This document shows positions 18,135 to 25,250 of a stretch of DNA of 42,478 nucleotides, piece after piece. Under the pieces are notes generated by a model. The model was given only the letters and a program-made list of their open reading frames with translations. It was not told where the DNA came from and made no database searches. The stretch comes from CAVZXS01 sp963779325 (GTDB lineage: Bacteria; Bacteroidota; Bacteroidia; Chitinophagales; Chitinophagaceae). Each line of letters begins with the position of its first letter. Position 1 is the stretch's first letter. Location of the stretch: the NCBI GenBank assembly GCA_963779325.1, contig CAVZXS010000008.1:1-42478 (forward strand), read 5' to 3'. Position numbers and translations under genes: made by a program.

Positions 18135-19394
18135 ATGCGCCGAACCATAGAAATTATAGGTAACAGTTTTAAAATGGCCCTGCAGGAATTGTGGAAGAAT
18201 AAACTCCGCACATTCCTTTCTTTGTTTGGTGTTACCATCGGTATCTTTTGCATTATCGGCGTACTCGCAACGGTTCAAAGTTTAGAACACAATATTCAGC
18301 AGGAAATTAAAAGCCTCGGCACCAATACTATTTACTATGACAAGTGGGATTACAGTGCCGGCGGCGGACCGGATTACCCGTGGTGGAAATTTGTAAAAAG
18401 ACCTTTTCCGAAATATGAAGAACTGGATGCCATAAAAAAAAGATCAGGTGTTACAAAGTATGCTGCTTTTAAAATAGAAACTACAGGTAATGTAGAGTAC
18501 AGCGATAATATTTTATCCAATACCCGGATTTACGGTATCAGTGATGATTTTGAAGATATACAGCCATTTGATACCCGTTACGGCCGTTACATTTCCGATG
18601 TGGAGTTTAATGCCGGCACAAGTGTTTTTGTAGTAGGTCATGATGTTGCAGAAAAACTTTTTGGCGAAGCTGAACGAGCCGTTGGAAAAACATTAAACGC
18701 AAAGGGGAAAAAAGCATTGATTATAGGTGTAATAAAAAAACAAGGAAAGCAAATGATCGGCGGCTGGGATTTTGATCAGAGCATCGTGACGCCTTATCGC
18801 TTTGCACGGAGTTTTATAGATGAAAGAAGCGACAATGCACAGTCCGTTATTATGATACAGGGTAGTGAAGGTGTTTCATCCGTTGCATTAAAAGATGATT
18901 TGAAAGGTGTAATGCGTTCAGTTCATAAACTATCCCCAAAAACGGATGATAATTTTTCGCTGAATGATGTAAATGAATTTAGTGACGCGGTAAGCAGTTT
19001 GTTTGCCCCTTTAAATATAGGCGGTGCTGTTATTGCATTGTTGTCTTTAATAGTGGGAATGTTTGGCGTAGCCAATATCATGTTTGTAACGGTACGTGAA
19101 CGTACAGGCCAAATTGGATTGAAAAAAGCGGTAGGCGCAAAGAACAGGGTAATACTTACCGAGTTTTTATTGGAGTCGGCTTTCCTTTGCATTATTGGCG
19201 GCATGATTGGTTTAACATTGGTTTTTATTTTAGCAAAAATATTATCGGGACCCGTTGGTTTCCCGGTTTTTATTTCTACATCCAATATGATTTTGGCCAT
19301 CGTCATTTGCATTGTTACGGGTATCATCGCAGGTATTATACCCGCATTGCAGGCTTCGCGGATGGACCCCGTGGTAGCAATAAGGAGTAAATAA
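18135..19394 (+). CDS. ABC transporter permease, MacB/FtsX type
   Basis: The 419-aa product has one N-terminal membrane helix (residues 22-50), a large extracytoplasmic MacB-type domain (about 50-280) and three C-terminal helices in the FtsX domain (about 295-320, 345-375, 385-410). The VRERTGQIGLKKAVGAKNR coupling-loop motif and the ALQASRMDPVVAIRSK ending are typical. MacB-type systems carry substrates or mechanical signals across the periplasm. No ATPase or membrane-fusion gene is adjacent, so its partner must be elsewhere. Confidence 0.88.
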   Translation: MRRTIEIIGNSFKMALQELWKNKLRTFLSLFGVTIGIFCIIGVLATVQSLEHNIQQEIKSLGTNTIYYDKWDYSAGGGPDYPWWKFVKRPFPKYEELDAIKKRSGVTKYAAFKIETTGNVEYSDNILSNTRIYGISDDFEDIQPFDTRYGRYISDVEFNAGTSVFVVGHDVAEKLFGEAERAVGKTLNAKGKKALIIGVIKKQGKQMIGGWDFDQSIVTPYRFARSFIDERSDNAQSVIMIQGSEGVSSVALKDDLKGVMRSVHKLSPKTDDNFSLNDVNEFSDAVSSLFAPLNIGGAVIALLSLIVGMFGVANIMFVTVRERTGQIGLKKAVGAKNRVILTEFLLESAFLCIIGGMIGLTLVFILAKILSGPVGFPVFISTSNMILAIVICIVTGIIAGIIPALQASRMDPVVAIRSK

Positions 19395-19448
19395 ACCCGC
19401 AGCACATCTCTTAAACTCATTTCCAATATTATTAGTTTATTAAAGAAT

Positions 19449-19456
19449 TACTTTTG
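19449..19456 (+). promoter_or_regulatory. -7 box TACTTTTG upstream of tsaD
   Basis: It matches TAnnTTTG. It ends only 4 bp before the ATG at 19461, so transcription probably starts at or just after that codon. This favours a translation start further downstream for tsaD. Confidence 0.4.
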
Positions 19457-19460
19457 CGCA

Positions 19461-20564
19461 ATGAAGTCAGGCGAAACTTTTTTTGGTAGTGAATTTTCAA
19501 GCCCCCCCCTTAAGACGCATGGGGGTCTTACAATTCTTGCAATAGAATCTTCTTGCGATGAAACATCAGCAGCCGTTTGCAGAGACGGAAAAATTTTATC
19601 AAATATAATTGCAAACCAAACTATTCATGAACAATACGGAGGCGTAGTACCTGAGTTGGCATCAAGAGCACATATGCAAAATATAGTACCCGTAGTGGAT
19701 AAAGCAATGAAGCAGGCAGGTTGTACAATGAATGATATTGATGCGATAGCTGTAACTACCGCGCCGGGTTTAATCGGCGCATTATTGGTAGGTACACAGT
19801 TTGCAAAATCGTTGGCATTGGCACTTAATAAACCATTGATAGCCGTGCATCATATGCAAGCACATGTATTAGCTAATTTGATAAACGAACCCAAACCGAG
19901 CTTTCCTTTTTTATGCCTTACGGTAAGCGGCGGTCATACACAAATTGTTTTATGTGAAAGCCCGACGAAGATGAAAATAATTGGCGAAACCATTGACGAT
20001 GCTGCCGGTGAAGCATTTGATAAATCGGCTAAAGTATTAGGGCTGCCTTACCCGGGCGGCCCGCTGATAGATAAGTTTGCACAAAAAGGAAATGCTGAAC
20101 GATTTATATTTCCCGAGCCGCAAATACCCGATTTGAATTTCAGTTTCAGCGGGTTAAAAACTTCAATACTTTATTTTTTAAAAAATGCGGGAAAAAGCCA
20201 CGCATTTAAACCGGAGTTTATGGCCGATGAAGCCACGCAACAATTGTTTATAAAAGAGAACTTAGAAGATATCTGCGCCTCCATTCAACAACGTATCGTA
20301 TCTATACTTCTCAATAAATTAAAGAAAGCATCGCTGCTAACGGGTATTAAAAATATTTGTGTAGCCGGCGGTGTATCGGCCAACAGCGGTTTGCGTAAAG
20401 AATTAATTGAAACCGGTAAAAAAAATAATTGGCGGGTTTTTATTCCGCCGTTTGAGTATTGCACGGACAATGCAGGTATGATTGCCATTACGGGCTATTA
20501 CAAATATTTAGCCGGCGAATTCGCTGATTTAAGCGTTGAAACAACAGCAAGAGCGGAGTGGTAA
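19461..20564 (+). CDS. tsaD: tRNA N6-adenosine threonylcarbamoyltransferase TsaD
   Basis: TsaD transfers threonylcarbamoyl from TC-AMP to A37 of ANN-decoding tRNAs, working with TsaB, TsaC and TsaE. The fold shows LAIESSCDETSAAV, the metal ligands in HHMQAH (His131, His135), LTVSGGHTQIV, the DDAAGEAFDKSAKVLGL segment and the late CTDNAGMIA motif. The frame has an unusual 22-residue N-terminal extension containing a C8 tract and a GGGGG run. The ATG at 19519 is one G short of being in frame; with six Gs it would start MGGLTILAIESSC, the usual length. The downstream tRNA methyltransferase gene is 27 bp away. Confidence 0.93.
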   Translation: MKSGETFFGSEFSSPPLKTHGGLTILAIESSCDETSAAVCRDGKILSNIIANQTIHEQYGGVVPELASRAHMQNIVPVVDKAMKQAGCTMNDIDAIAVTTAPGLIGALLVGTQFAKSLALALNKPLIAVHHMQAHVLANLINEPKPSFPFLCLTVSGGHTQIVLCESPTKMKIIGETIDDAAGEAFDKSAKVLGLPYPGGPLIDKFAQKGNAERFIFPEPQIPDLNFSFSGLKTSILYFLKNAGKSHAFKPEFMADEATQQLFIKENLEDICASIQQRIVSILLNKLKKASLLTGIKNICVAGGVSANSGLRKELIETGKKNNWRVFIPPFEYCTDNAGMIAITGYYKYLAGEFADLSVETTARAEW

Positions 20565-20591
20565 CCCGGATCAAAAAACTTATATCATTCA

Positions 20592-21323
20592 ATGCCCAAC
20601 TCCTCTTTTCAATTCAAACAGTTTATCGTTCGCCAGGATAAATGCGCCATGAAGGTTACTACAGATGCTTGTCTGTTTGGTGCTATAGCAGCCAATGCAA
20701 TACAAAACGGCAATTATGAAGCAAGACGGCTGCTTGATATTGGCACAGGTACCGGTTTGCTGAGTTTAATGATTGCGCAAAGAAATAATGCAGCAACAAT
20801 TGACGCAATAGAAATTGATAAGGATACCTGTTCGCAAGCTATGGAGAATATAACTGCTTCTCCTTTCAAAGAAAGAATAAATATACTTCACGGAGATGCA
20901 AGAGCATTTACTGCAGAAAATAAATACGATGTAATAATCAGCAACCCTCCTTTTTATACCAATGAATTAAAATCGGGTAATACAAAAAAAGATACCGCAC
21001 ACCACAGTAATGAGTTGGAGTTGGATGATTTATTAGACATTATTAAAAGAAATATAAATGCAACAACCGGGAAATTTTTTCTTTTGTTACCCTATAAACG
21101 ATATGATGAAATAATTGATTTATTAAAAGATAAAGGTGCTTTTTTAATTAAAGAAACCCTTGTTCGTCAGTCGTTCAATCATGATTATTTCAGAATAATA
21201 CTTGAAGCTTCTTTCTCATTTATAACCGAACCTGCAAGGAAAGAAATTGCAATTAAAGATGAAGACGATAAATACACGGCGGAGTTTACGGGGCTATTAA
21301 AAGACTATTATCTGTATTTGTAA
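20592..21323 (+). CDS. tRNA1(Val) A37 N6-methyltransferase (TrmN6/YfiC family)
   Basis: The 243-aa product has the YfiC-type N-terminus FQFKQFIVRQDKCAMKVTTDA. The SAM motif is LLDIGTGTGLLSLMIAQ (about residues 48-64). IEID follows as the acidic motif and NPPF (118-121) is the N6-adenine methylation motif. The family methylates N6 of A37 in tRNA1(Val). It sits 27 bp after tsaD, another A37 modification gene, which fits a shared transcript. Confidence 0.85.
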   Translation: MPNSSFQFKQFIVRQDKCAMKVTTDACLFGAIAANAIQNGNYEARRLLDIGTGTGLLSLMIAQRNNAATIDAIEIDKDTCSQAMENITASPFKERINILHGDARAFTAENKYDVIISNPPFYTNELKSGNTKKDTAHHSNELELDDLLDIIKRNINATTGKFFLLLPYKRYDEIIDLLKDKGAFLIKETLVRQSFNHDYFRIILEASFSFITEPARKEIAIKDEDDKYTAEFTGLLKDYYLYL

Positions 21324-21513
21324 ATATGGAAAAAGTATAAAGTGTATATAAAGTATAAAAAAGTTTATAAAATAACCCGACATCAGCTTCTGCTCTTTGG
21401 ATTTTAAATTGTCAATTACATATAGTTCATTGGACTTTGGATCTGAACTTTTGGATTTTACCAATTGCTTATTGCCAATTGTCCATTGCTAATTGCCTAT
21501 CGTTTTTTGACTT
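21324..21513. repeat. Low-complexity word repeats between convergent genes
   Basis: AT-rich (AAAGTATAAAGTGTATATAAAGTATAA) words are followed by TTGCTTATTGCCAATTG, TTGCTAATTGCC and TTTTTTGACTTTTAACTTTTGACTT. The latter are the reverse complements of words at 17209-17306. No gene is seen. Confidence 0.5.
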
Positions 21514-22722
21514 TTAACTTTTGACTTCCTCTGCATAATCTTTCAAATAGGCATACTCCTCAGTCAGCTTGCCTGCTTTTACCATCGTAGCTCTGTCAAT
21601 GATTACTGATCCGCCTTTTACTAAATCTTCCAGTACATACTTAATTAACTGCTCGCCAAAATAACGGCTGGCATCTTTGGGCAGTTCATTGGGCAAATTA
21701 CCTACCGCCATTACATCAATAGAATCAGGTAAATAAGGCGCTGTTTTTTGCAGGGTAATTTTATCTACACCATATACCGGGTTTTCAATGGATTGATCGC
21801 CTTTGTTAATGGGTACAGAGCCGCCTTCATCATCGGTAATATCAGCAATGGTTTGTACAATAAAATTTTCTGCGTTCACATCTTTTTCTTCAAACAGCCG
21901 CGGTACATTTTTATCCCAATAAATACCGTTCATTAAAATATCCGTTTGCCCTGCATAGGGCAAAAATTTACAATCGAAATTTTCAGGATGCTCATGAAAT
22001 TCCTGCCTGCTGTACTTTCCTGTTTTTTTATGGGCATACAACTCCGCTCCTTTCAGTTGGGTATATACCGGGTAACTGAATCTTCTTTTTAAATAATCAT
22101 CCGGCTCCACTTCGTGTATACCCATCAGGTTCATTATTTCCAGTATACCATGCGCCACACGGCCCGATCCGGTAATGGCTATTTTCACATTCGGCAATCG
22201 TAAGCCGAAATAAGTATGAATCAATTCGCGAAAACTCTTTTGCTTGTACACCCGATCCAATTTGAATAATCCGGTACGATTTCCATACGCCATCATGCCG
22301 TTGTGCGCCCCTACTATACCTGCAAAAAAACCAAAACCGATAATGCGCTGCCCGTCGTCATGTTCAAGACATTCGTAATCAATCAGCGTAATGTTTTTTT
22401 GCAAAATTGTTTGCAGCAGTTTCTGATTGTGCGGTTGTTTCTTTTTGGTATGCGAAAAGAAAAGATAGGTTTTACCGGCAATTAATTGTTCTGCCGGAAC
22501 TTCTTTAATACCCATCAGAATATCACAATCCGACATATCCTCTTTTACTTCAGCGCCGGCCAATTGGTACTCCCTATCGCTAAAACACCGGCCCGAAGAT
22601 GACTGAACCGCAATTTCTGCATCATCCGAATTTTTCAAAATCCATTTACACTGTGCCGGTGTAAGCGCTACCCTGTTATCGGCGGGTAGTTTACCTTCCC
22701 GTATAAGTCCTATTTTTATCAT
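21514..22722 (-). CDS. AlaDH/PNT-family dehydrogenase, saccharopine-dehydrogenase-like
   Basis: The 402-aa product begins MIKIGLIREGKLPADNRVALTPAQC, the N-terminal domain of the alanine dehydrogenase / pyridine nucleotide transhydrogenase / lysine-forming saccharopine dehydrogenase group. The Rossmann segment is VKIAITGSGRVAHGILE. Substrate cannot be fixed; the long central region (DILMNGIYWDKNVPRLFEEKD) is more like the saccharopine-dehydrogenase-type branch than classical Ald. An in-frame ATG exists at 22752, but the family N-terminus and a CAACTTTG box overlapping it favour 22722. Confidence 0.75.
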   Translation of the reverse strand: MIKIGLIREGKLPADNRVALTPAQCKWILKNSDDAEIAVQSSSGRCFSDREYQLAGAEVKEDMSDCDILMGIKEVPAEQLIAGKTYLFFSHTKKKQPHNQKLLQTILQKNITLIDYECLEHDDGQRIIGFGFFAGIVGAHNGMMAYGNRTGLFKLDRVYKQKSFRELIHTYFGLRLPNVKIAITGSGRVAHGILEIMNLMGIHEVEPDDYLKRRFSYPVYTQLKGAELYAHKKTGKYSRQEFHEHPENFDCKFLPYAGQTDILMNGIYWDKNVPRLFEEKDVNAENFIVQTIADITDDEGGSVPINKGDQSIENPVYGVDKITLQKTAPYLPDSIDVMAVGNLPNELPKDASRYFGEQLIKYVLEDLVKGGSVIIDRATMVKAGKLTEEYAYLKDYAEEVKS

Positions 22723-22817
22723 AATGCCCCGCAATCGTTTTAAGATGCACAAAGTTGCCGGTAAATCGGCACTAAAAAAAATTTCCTGAATATAATAAGC
22801 TATCAGTGCCGGCAGTA

Positions 22818-22851
22818 TAAAAAAAATCCCCTCTTTAAAAAAAGAAGGGAG
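22818..22851 (-). terminator. Orphan terminator-like hairpin
   Basis: CCCTTCTTT pairs with AAAGAGGG (one bulge) and is followed on the minus strand by T8. No minus-strand gene ends here, so it may be a leader attenuator of the downstream dehydrogenase or a relic. Confidence 0.4.
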
Positions 22852-23026
22852 TATTTGACCATTAACCTTAAACTAAGTCATTAAAATATCTACAGGCATA
22901 ACTTAATAACGGCAGGCAATCAATTACGGTAAAGGATTTCAGATTACTATCGGGCTTTCATAAATTTATTTGAAAGTAAAAAGAAGCGTCTTAAAGCTTA
23001 ATTCGTTTATTTGTAGCCGGAGAATG

Positions 23027-23034
23027 TAAATTTG
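23027..23034 (+). promoter_or_regulatory. -7 box TAAATTTG upstream of hscB
   Basis: It matches TAnnTTTG, 54 bp before the ATG. A TTG at 23011-23013 is closer than the usual -33 spacing, so the upstream element is uncertain. Confidence 0.4.
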
Positions 23035-23088
23035 TAACCTGTCGGGCCGAATATTTAAAAGACAAGTGTATTAAAACTGCAATTATTA

Positions 23089-23607
23089 ATGAATTATTTT
23101 GAGTTATTTGAAATACCCGTACAGCTGAAAGTGGATAAAAGTACCCTGCCGCTTAAGTTTTTTGCCATGAGCAAAAAGTATCACCCCGATTATTTTATTA
23201 ATGCCGGCGAGGAAGAACAAAAAGAAATGCTGGAAAAATCGGCTTTGCTGAATAAGGCTTTTAAGACTTTTCAGCTGCCCGATGAAACTATAAAATATGT
23301 GTTACAGCTTAAAAATTTGATTGAAGAAGAGGAAAAGTATCAACTGCCGCCCGATTTTTTAATGGAAGTAATGGAAATAAACGAGGCCTTAATGGAATTG
23401 GAACCGGGCGCTGATACAACTGAAATTCCGCAGCTTGAATCCCGTATTGCTGAACTTGAAACTGAAATATATGAGCCTGTTAAAGAAATTGTGGAGCATT
23501 ATAAGGAAGGTATTACTACCGAAAAAGAACTGCTGCAGGTAAAAGAATATTATTACAAGAAAAAATATTTACAGCGAATTGAGGCTCAATTAAAGGGAAA
23601 GGCCTAA
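23089..23607 (+). CDS. hscB: Fe-S cluster assembly co-chaperone HscB
   Basis: The 172-aa product is a J-domain co-chaperone that delivers the scaffold IscU to the Hsp70 HscA. The J domain spans residues 1-75, with the HPD motif at 32-34 (KYHPDYF) and the preceding FELFEIP helix start. The C-terminal HscB oligomerisation/IscU-binding domain is a three-helix bundle (about 90-172). No other isc genes are in the window. The gene is followed directly by the heptamer repeat. Confidence 0.9.
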   Translation: MNYFELFEIPVQLKVDKSTLPLKFFAMSKKYHPDYFINAGEEEQKEMLEKSALLNKAFKTFQLPDETIKYVLQLKNLIEEEEKYQLPPDFLMEVMEINEALMELEPGADTTEIPQLESRIAELETEIYEPVKEIVEHYKEGITTEKELLQVKEYYYKKKYLQRIEAQLKGKA

Positions 23608-23631
23608 TATTGCAACCCGATTTGGAAATGC

Positions 23632-23708
23632 TGAATGCTGAATGCTGAATGCTGAATGCTGAATGCTGAATGCTGAATGCTGAATGCTGAATGCTGAATG
23701 CTGAATGC
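23632..23708. repeat. Eleven perfect tandem copies of the heptamer TGAATGC
   Basis: Exactly 77 bp of TGAATGC units start 24 bp after the hscB stop and end about 35 bp before the tRNA-derived array. Antisense frames reading SAFSIQHSAFSIQ are just its translation. Such a pure tract is expected to vary in copy number. Confidence 0.95.
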
Positions 23709-23743
23709 ATAAGGCAGAAAAAGCGCTGAATTATTATATTATT

Positions 23744-24019
23744 GCCCGGGTGGCGGAATTGGTAGACGCACCCCGATCAATATCGGGGCGTTCGTAAGGA
23801 TGTGCCGGAAAAAAGTTCTTATTATATATCTCATTGCCCGGGTGGCGGAATTGGTAGACGCACCCCGATCAATATCGGGGCGTTCGTAAGGATGTGCTGG
23901 AAAAAAGTTCTTATTATATTTTTCATTGCCCGGGTGTCGGAATTGGTAGACGCACCCCGATCAAAATCGGGGCGTTCGTAAGGATGTGCCGGAAAAAAGT
24001 TCTTATTATATATCTCATT
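23744..24019 (+). repeat. Three truncated tRNA-Leu 5' units, exact 92-bp period
   Basis: Units start at GCCCGGG at 23744, 23836 and 23928, in step with the intact tRNA at 24020. Each has the tRNA 5' acceptor strand, D arm (GGCGGAATTGGTAGACGC), a replaced anticodon arm, and the variable arm up to GGATGTGC. Then the T arm and 3' acceptor strand are missing. They are replaced by (C/T)GGAAAAAAGTTCTTATTATAT(AT/TT), which is also the leader of the intact gene. The new anticodon hairpin is CCCCGATCAATATCGGGG in units 1 and 2. In unit 3 it is CCCCGATCAAAATCGGGG, which keeps the CAAAA of the original loop. None can form an acceptor stem on its own. Confidence 0.93.
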
Positions 24020-24103
24020 GCCCGGGTGGCGGAATTGGTAGACGCAGCAGACTCAAAATCTGCCGTTCGCAAGGATGTGCTGGTTCGATTCCAGTCCCGG
24101 GCA
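24020..24103 (+). tRNA. tRNA-Leu, anticodon CAA
   Basis: A complete 84-nt class II tRNA. The acceptor is GCCCGGG/CCCGGGC with discriminator A at 24103. The D arm is GGCGGAATTGGTAGACGC. The anticodon stem GCAGA/TCTGC has loop CTCAAAA (anticodon CAA, reading UUG). A variable arm of the leucine type is followed by T arm CTGG-TTCGATT-CCAG. CCA is not encoded. This is the only intact unit of the array, flanked by three truncated 5' units and seven truncated 3' units. Confidence 0.95.
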
Positions 24104-24114
24104 CAAATCACGAT

Positions 24115-24147
24115 AAAAACCCTTTGCATTTTTTGTAAAGGGTTTTT
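24115..24147 (+). terminator. Intrinsic terminator of tRNA-Leu
   Basis: AAAAACCCTTT and AAAGGGTTTTT flank a GCATTTTTTGT loop, with a terminal T run. The same element is repeated after each of the seven downstream units. Confidence 0.85.
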
Positions 24148-24155
24148 CATTTTAT

Positions 24156-25008
24156 GAATTGGCAGACGCACCCCGATTTAAATCGGGGCGTTCGCAAGGA
24201 TGTGCTCCGATTGATATCGGAGTCCCGGGCACAAATCACGATAAAAACCTTTTGCATTTTTTGTAAAGGGTTTTTCATTTTATGAATTGGCATGACGCAC
24301 CCCGATATAAATCGGGGCGTTCGCAAGGATGTGCTCCGATTCGATATCGGAGTCCCGGGCACGAATAAACATAAAAACCTTTTACATTTTTTGTAAAGGG
24401 TTTTTCATTTTATGAATTGGATTGACGCACCCCGATATCAATCGGGGCGTACGCAAGGATGTGCTCCGATTGATATCGGAGTCCCGGGCACAAATAAACA
24501 TAAAAACCCTTTTGCATTTTTTTGTGAAGGGATTTTTCATTTTATGAATTGGATTGACGCACCCCGATATCAATCGGGGCGTTCGCAAGGATGTGCTCCG
24601 ATTGATATCGGAGTCCCGGGCACGATTAAACATGAAACCCTTTTACATTTTTTTGTAAAGGGTTTTTCATTTTATGAATTGGAGACGCACCCCGATATCA
24701 ATCGGGGCGTTCGCAAGGATGTGCTCCGATTGATATCGGAGTCCCGGGCACGATTCAAGATAAAAACCTTTTACATTTTTTGTAAAGGGTTTTTCATTTT
24801 ATGAATTGGAGACGCACCCCGATATCAATCGGGGCGTTCGTAAGGATGTGCTCCGATTGATATCGGAGTACCCCGGGTACAAATCACGATAAAAACCCTT
24901 TACATTTTTTGTAAAGGGTTTTTCATTTTATGAATTAGCAGACGCACCCCGATATCAATCGGGGCGTACGCAAGGATGTGCTCCGATTGATATCGGAGTA
25001 CCTGGCAC
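24156..25008 (+). repeat. Seven tRNA-Leu 3' units with terminators, period 127-132 bp
   Basis: Tandem units begin GAATTGG at 24156, 24284, 24414, 24546, 24676 and 24803; the seventh begins GAATTAG at 24932. Each lacks the tRNA 5' acceptor strand but keeps part of the D arm, GACGCA, a replaced anticodon arm, the variable-arm region (TTCGCAAGGATGTG or close), a replaced T arm, the 3' acceptor strand CCCGGGC (lost or altered in the last two) and the tRNA terminator. The anticodon hairpin is usually CCCCGATATCAATCGGGG and the T-arm hairpin CTCCGATTGATATCGGAG. These are inverted versions of each other, apart from one compensatory pair change. The second unit keeps TTCGAT, the original T-loop, inside its T hairpin. 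Frames reading MNWIDAPRYQSGR and SDINRSTSLRTPR are translations of this repeat. Confidence 0.93.
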
Positions 25009-25018
25009 GATTAAATAT

Positions 25019-25056
25019 GAAATCCTTTTACATGTTTTTGTGAAAGGTTTTTTTTT
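25019..25056 (+). terminator. Last terminator of the array
   Basis: A degenerate copy of the array terminator (AATCCTTTTACATG...GTGAAAGGTTTTTTTTT) meets the stop codon of the convergent Gfo/Idh gene. Confidence 0.65.
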
Positions 25057-25250
25057 ACAATACTATCTTTCTTCCCTCTTTTGCAGATCGGCGGGCAGCG
25101 TCTAATATTTTTACAACAATAATATTACGTTCCAATGATAAGAGCTTGTTATTATCAGCAGCGCCATTTTTTATGACAGCAGTTAAATACTCTACTTCAT
25201 CTTTGTATTGCGGTACGGAAATATTTTCCGGCTTTGCTTTCCTTTTCATT
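25055..25250 (-). pseudogene. Out-of-frame C-terminus of the Gfo/Idh/MocA protein
   Basis: This frame gives KPENISVPQYKDEVEYLTA, then LLSLERNIIVVKILDAARRS and the stop at 25055, the usual C-terminal helix of Gfo/Idh proteins. The upstream main frame enters here after KNEKESK. One indel near 25240-25250 therefore separates them. Confidence 0.8.

Larger units (their letters stand above)
22723..23088. other. Divergent intergenic region
   Basis: About 365 bp between the dehydrogenase and hscB. It holds a minus-strand terminator-like hairpin (22818-22851) and an hscB -7 box (23027-23034). No supported coding frame is seen. Confidence 0.5.

Noticed and set aside
18923..19426. A 167-aa minus-strand frame
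   Set aside because: Antisense to the ABC permease membrane helices, whose own motifs are clear.
23516..23710. Antisense frame SAFSIQHSAFSIQ
   Set aside because: It is the heptamer repeat read in three frames, running into hscB antisense.
23744..24019. Calling the 5' units as three further tRNA genes
   Set aside because: They lack the T arm and 3' acceptor strand, so none can fold as a tRNA alone.
23894..24157. An 87-aa frame containing VAELVDAADSKSAV
   Set aside because: This is the familiar translation of a tRNA-Leu gene.
24382..24804. Repetitive protein frames in the array (NWIDAPRYQSG / SDINRSTSLRTPR)
   Set aside because: They are translations of the tRNA-derived repeat on either strand, with no start signals and no independent conservation.
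23744..25008. Possible CRISPR array
   Set aside because: Units are 92-132 bp, made of recognisable tRNA-Leu pieces, with no short repeat/unique spacer alternation and no cas genes.
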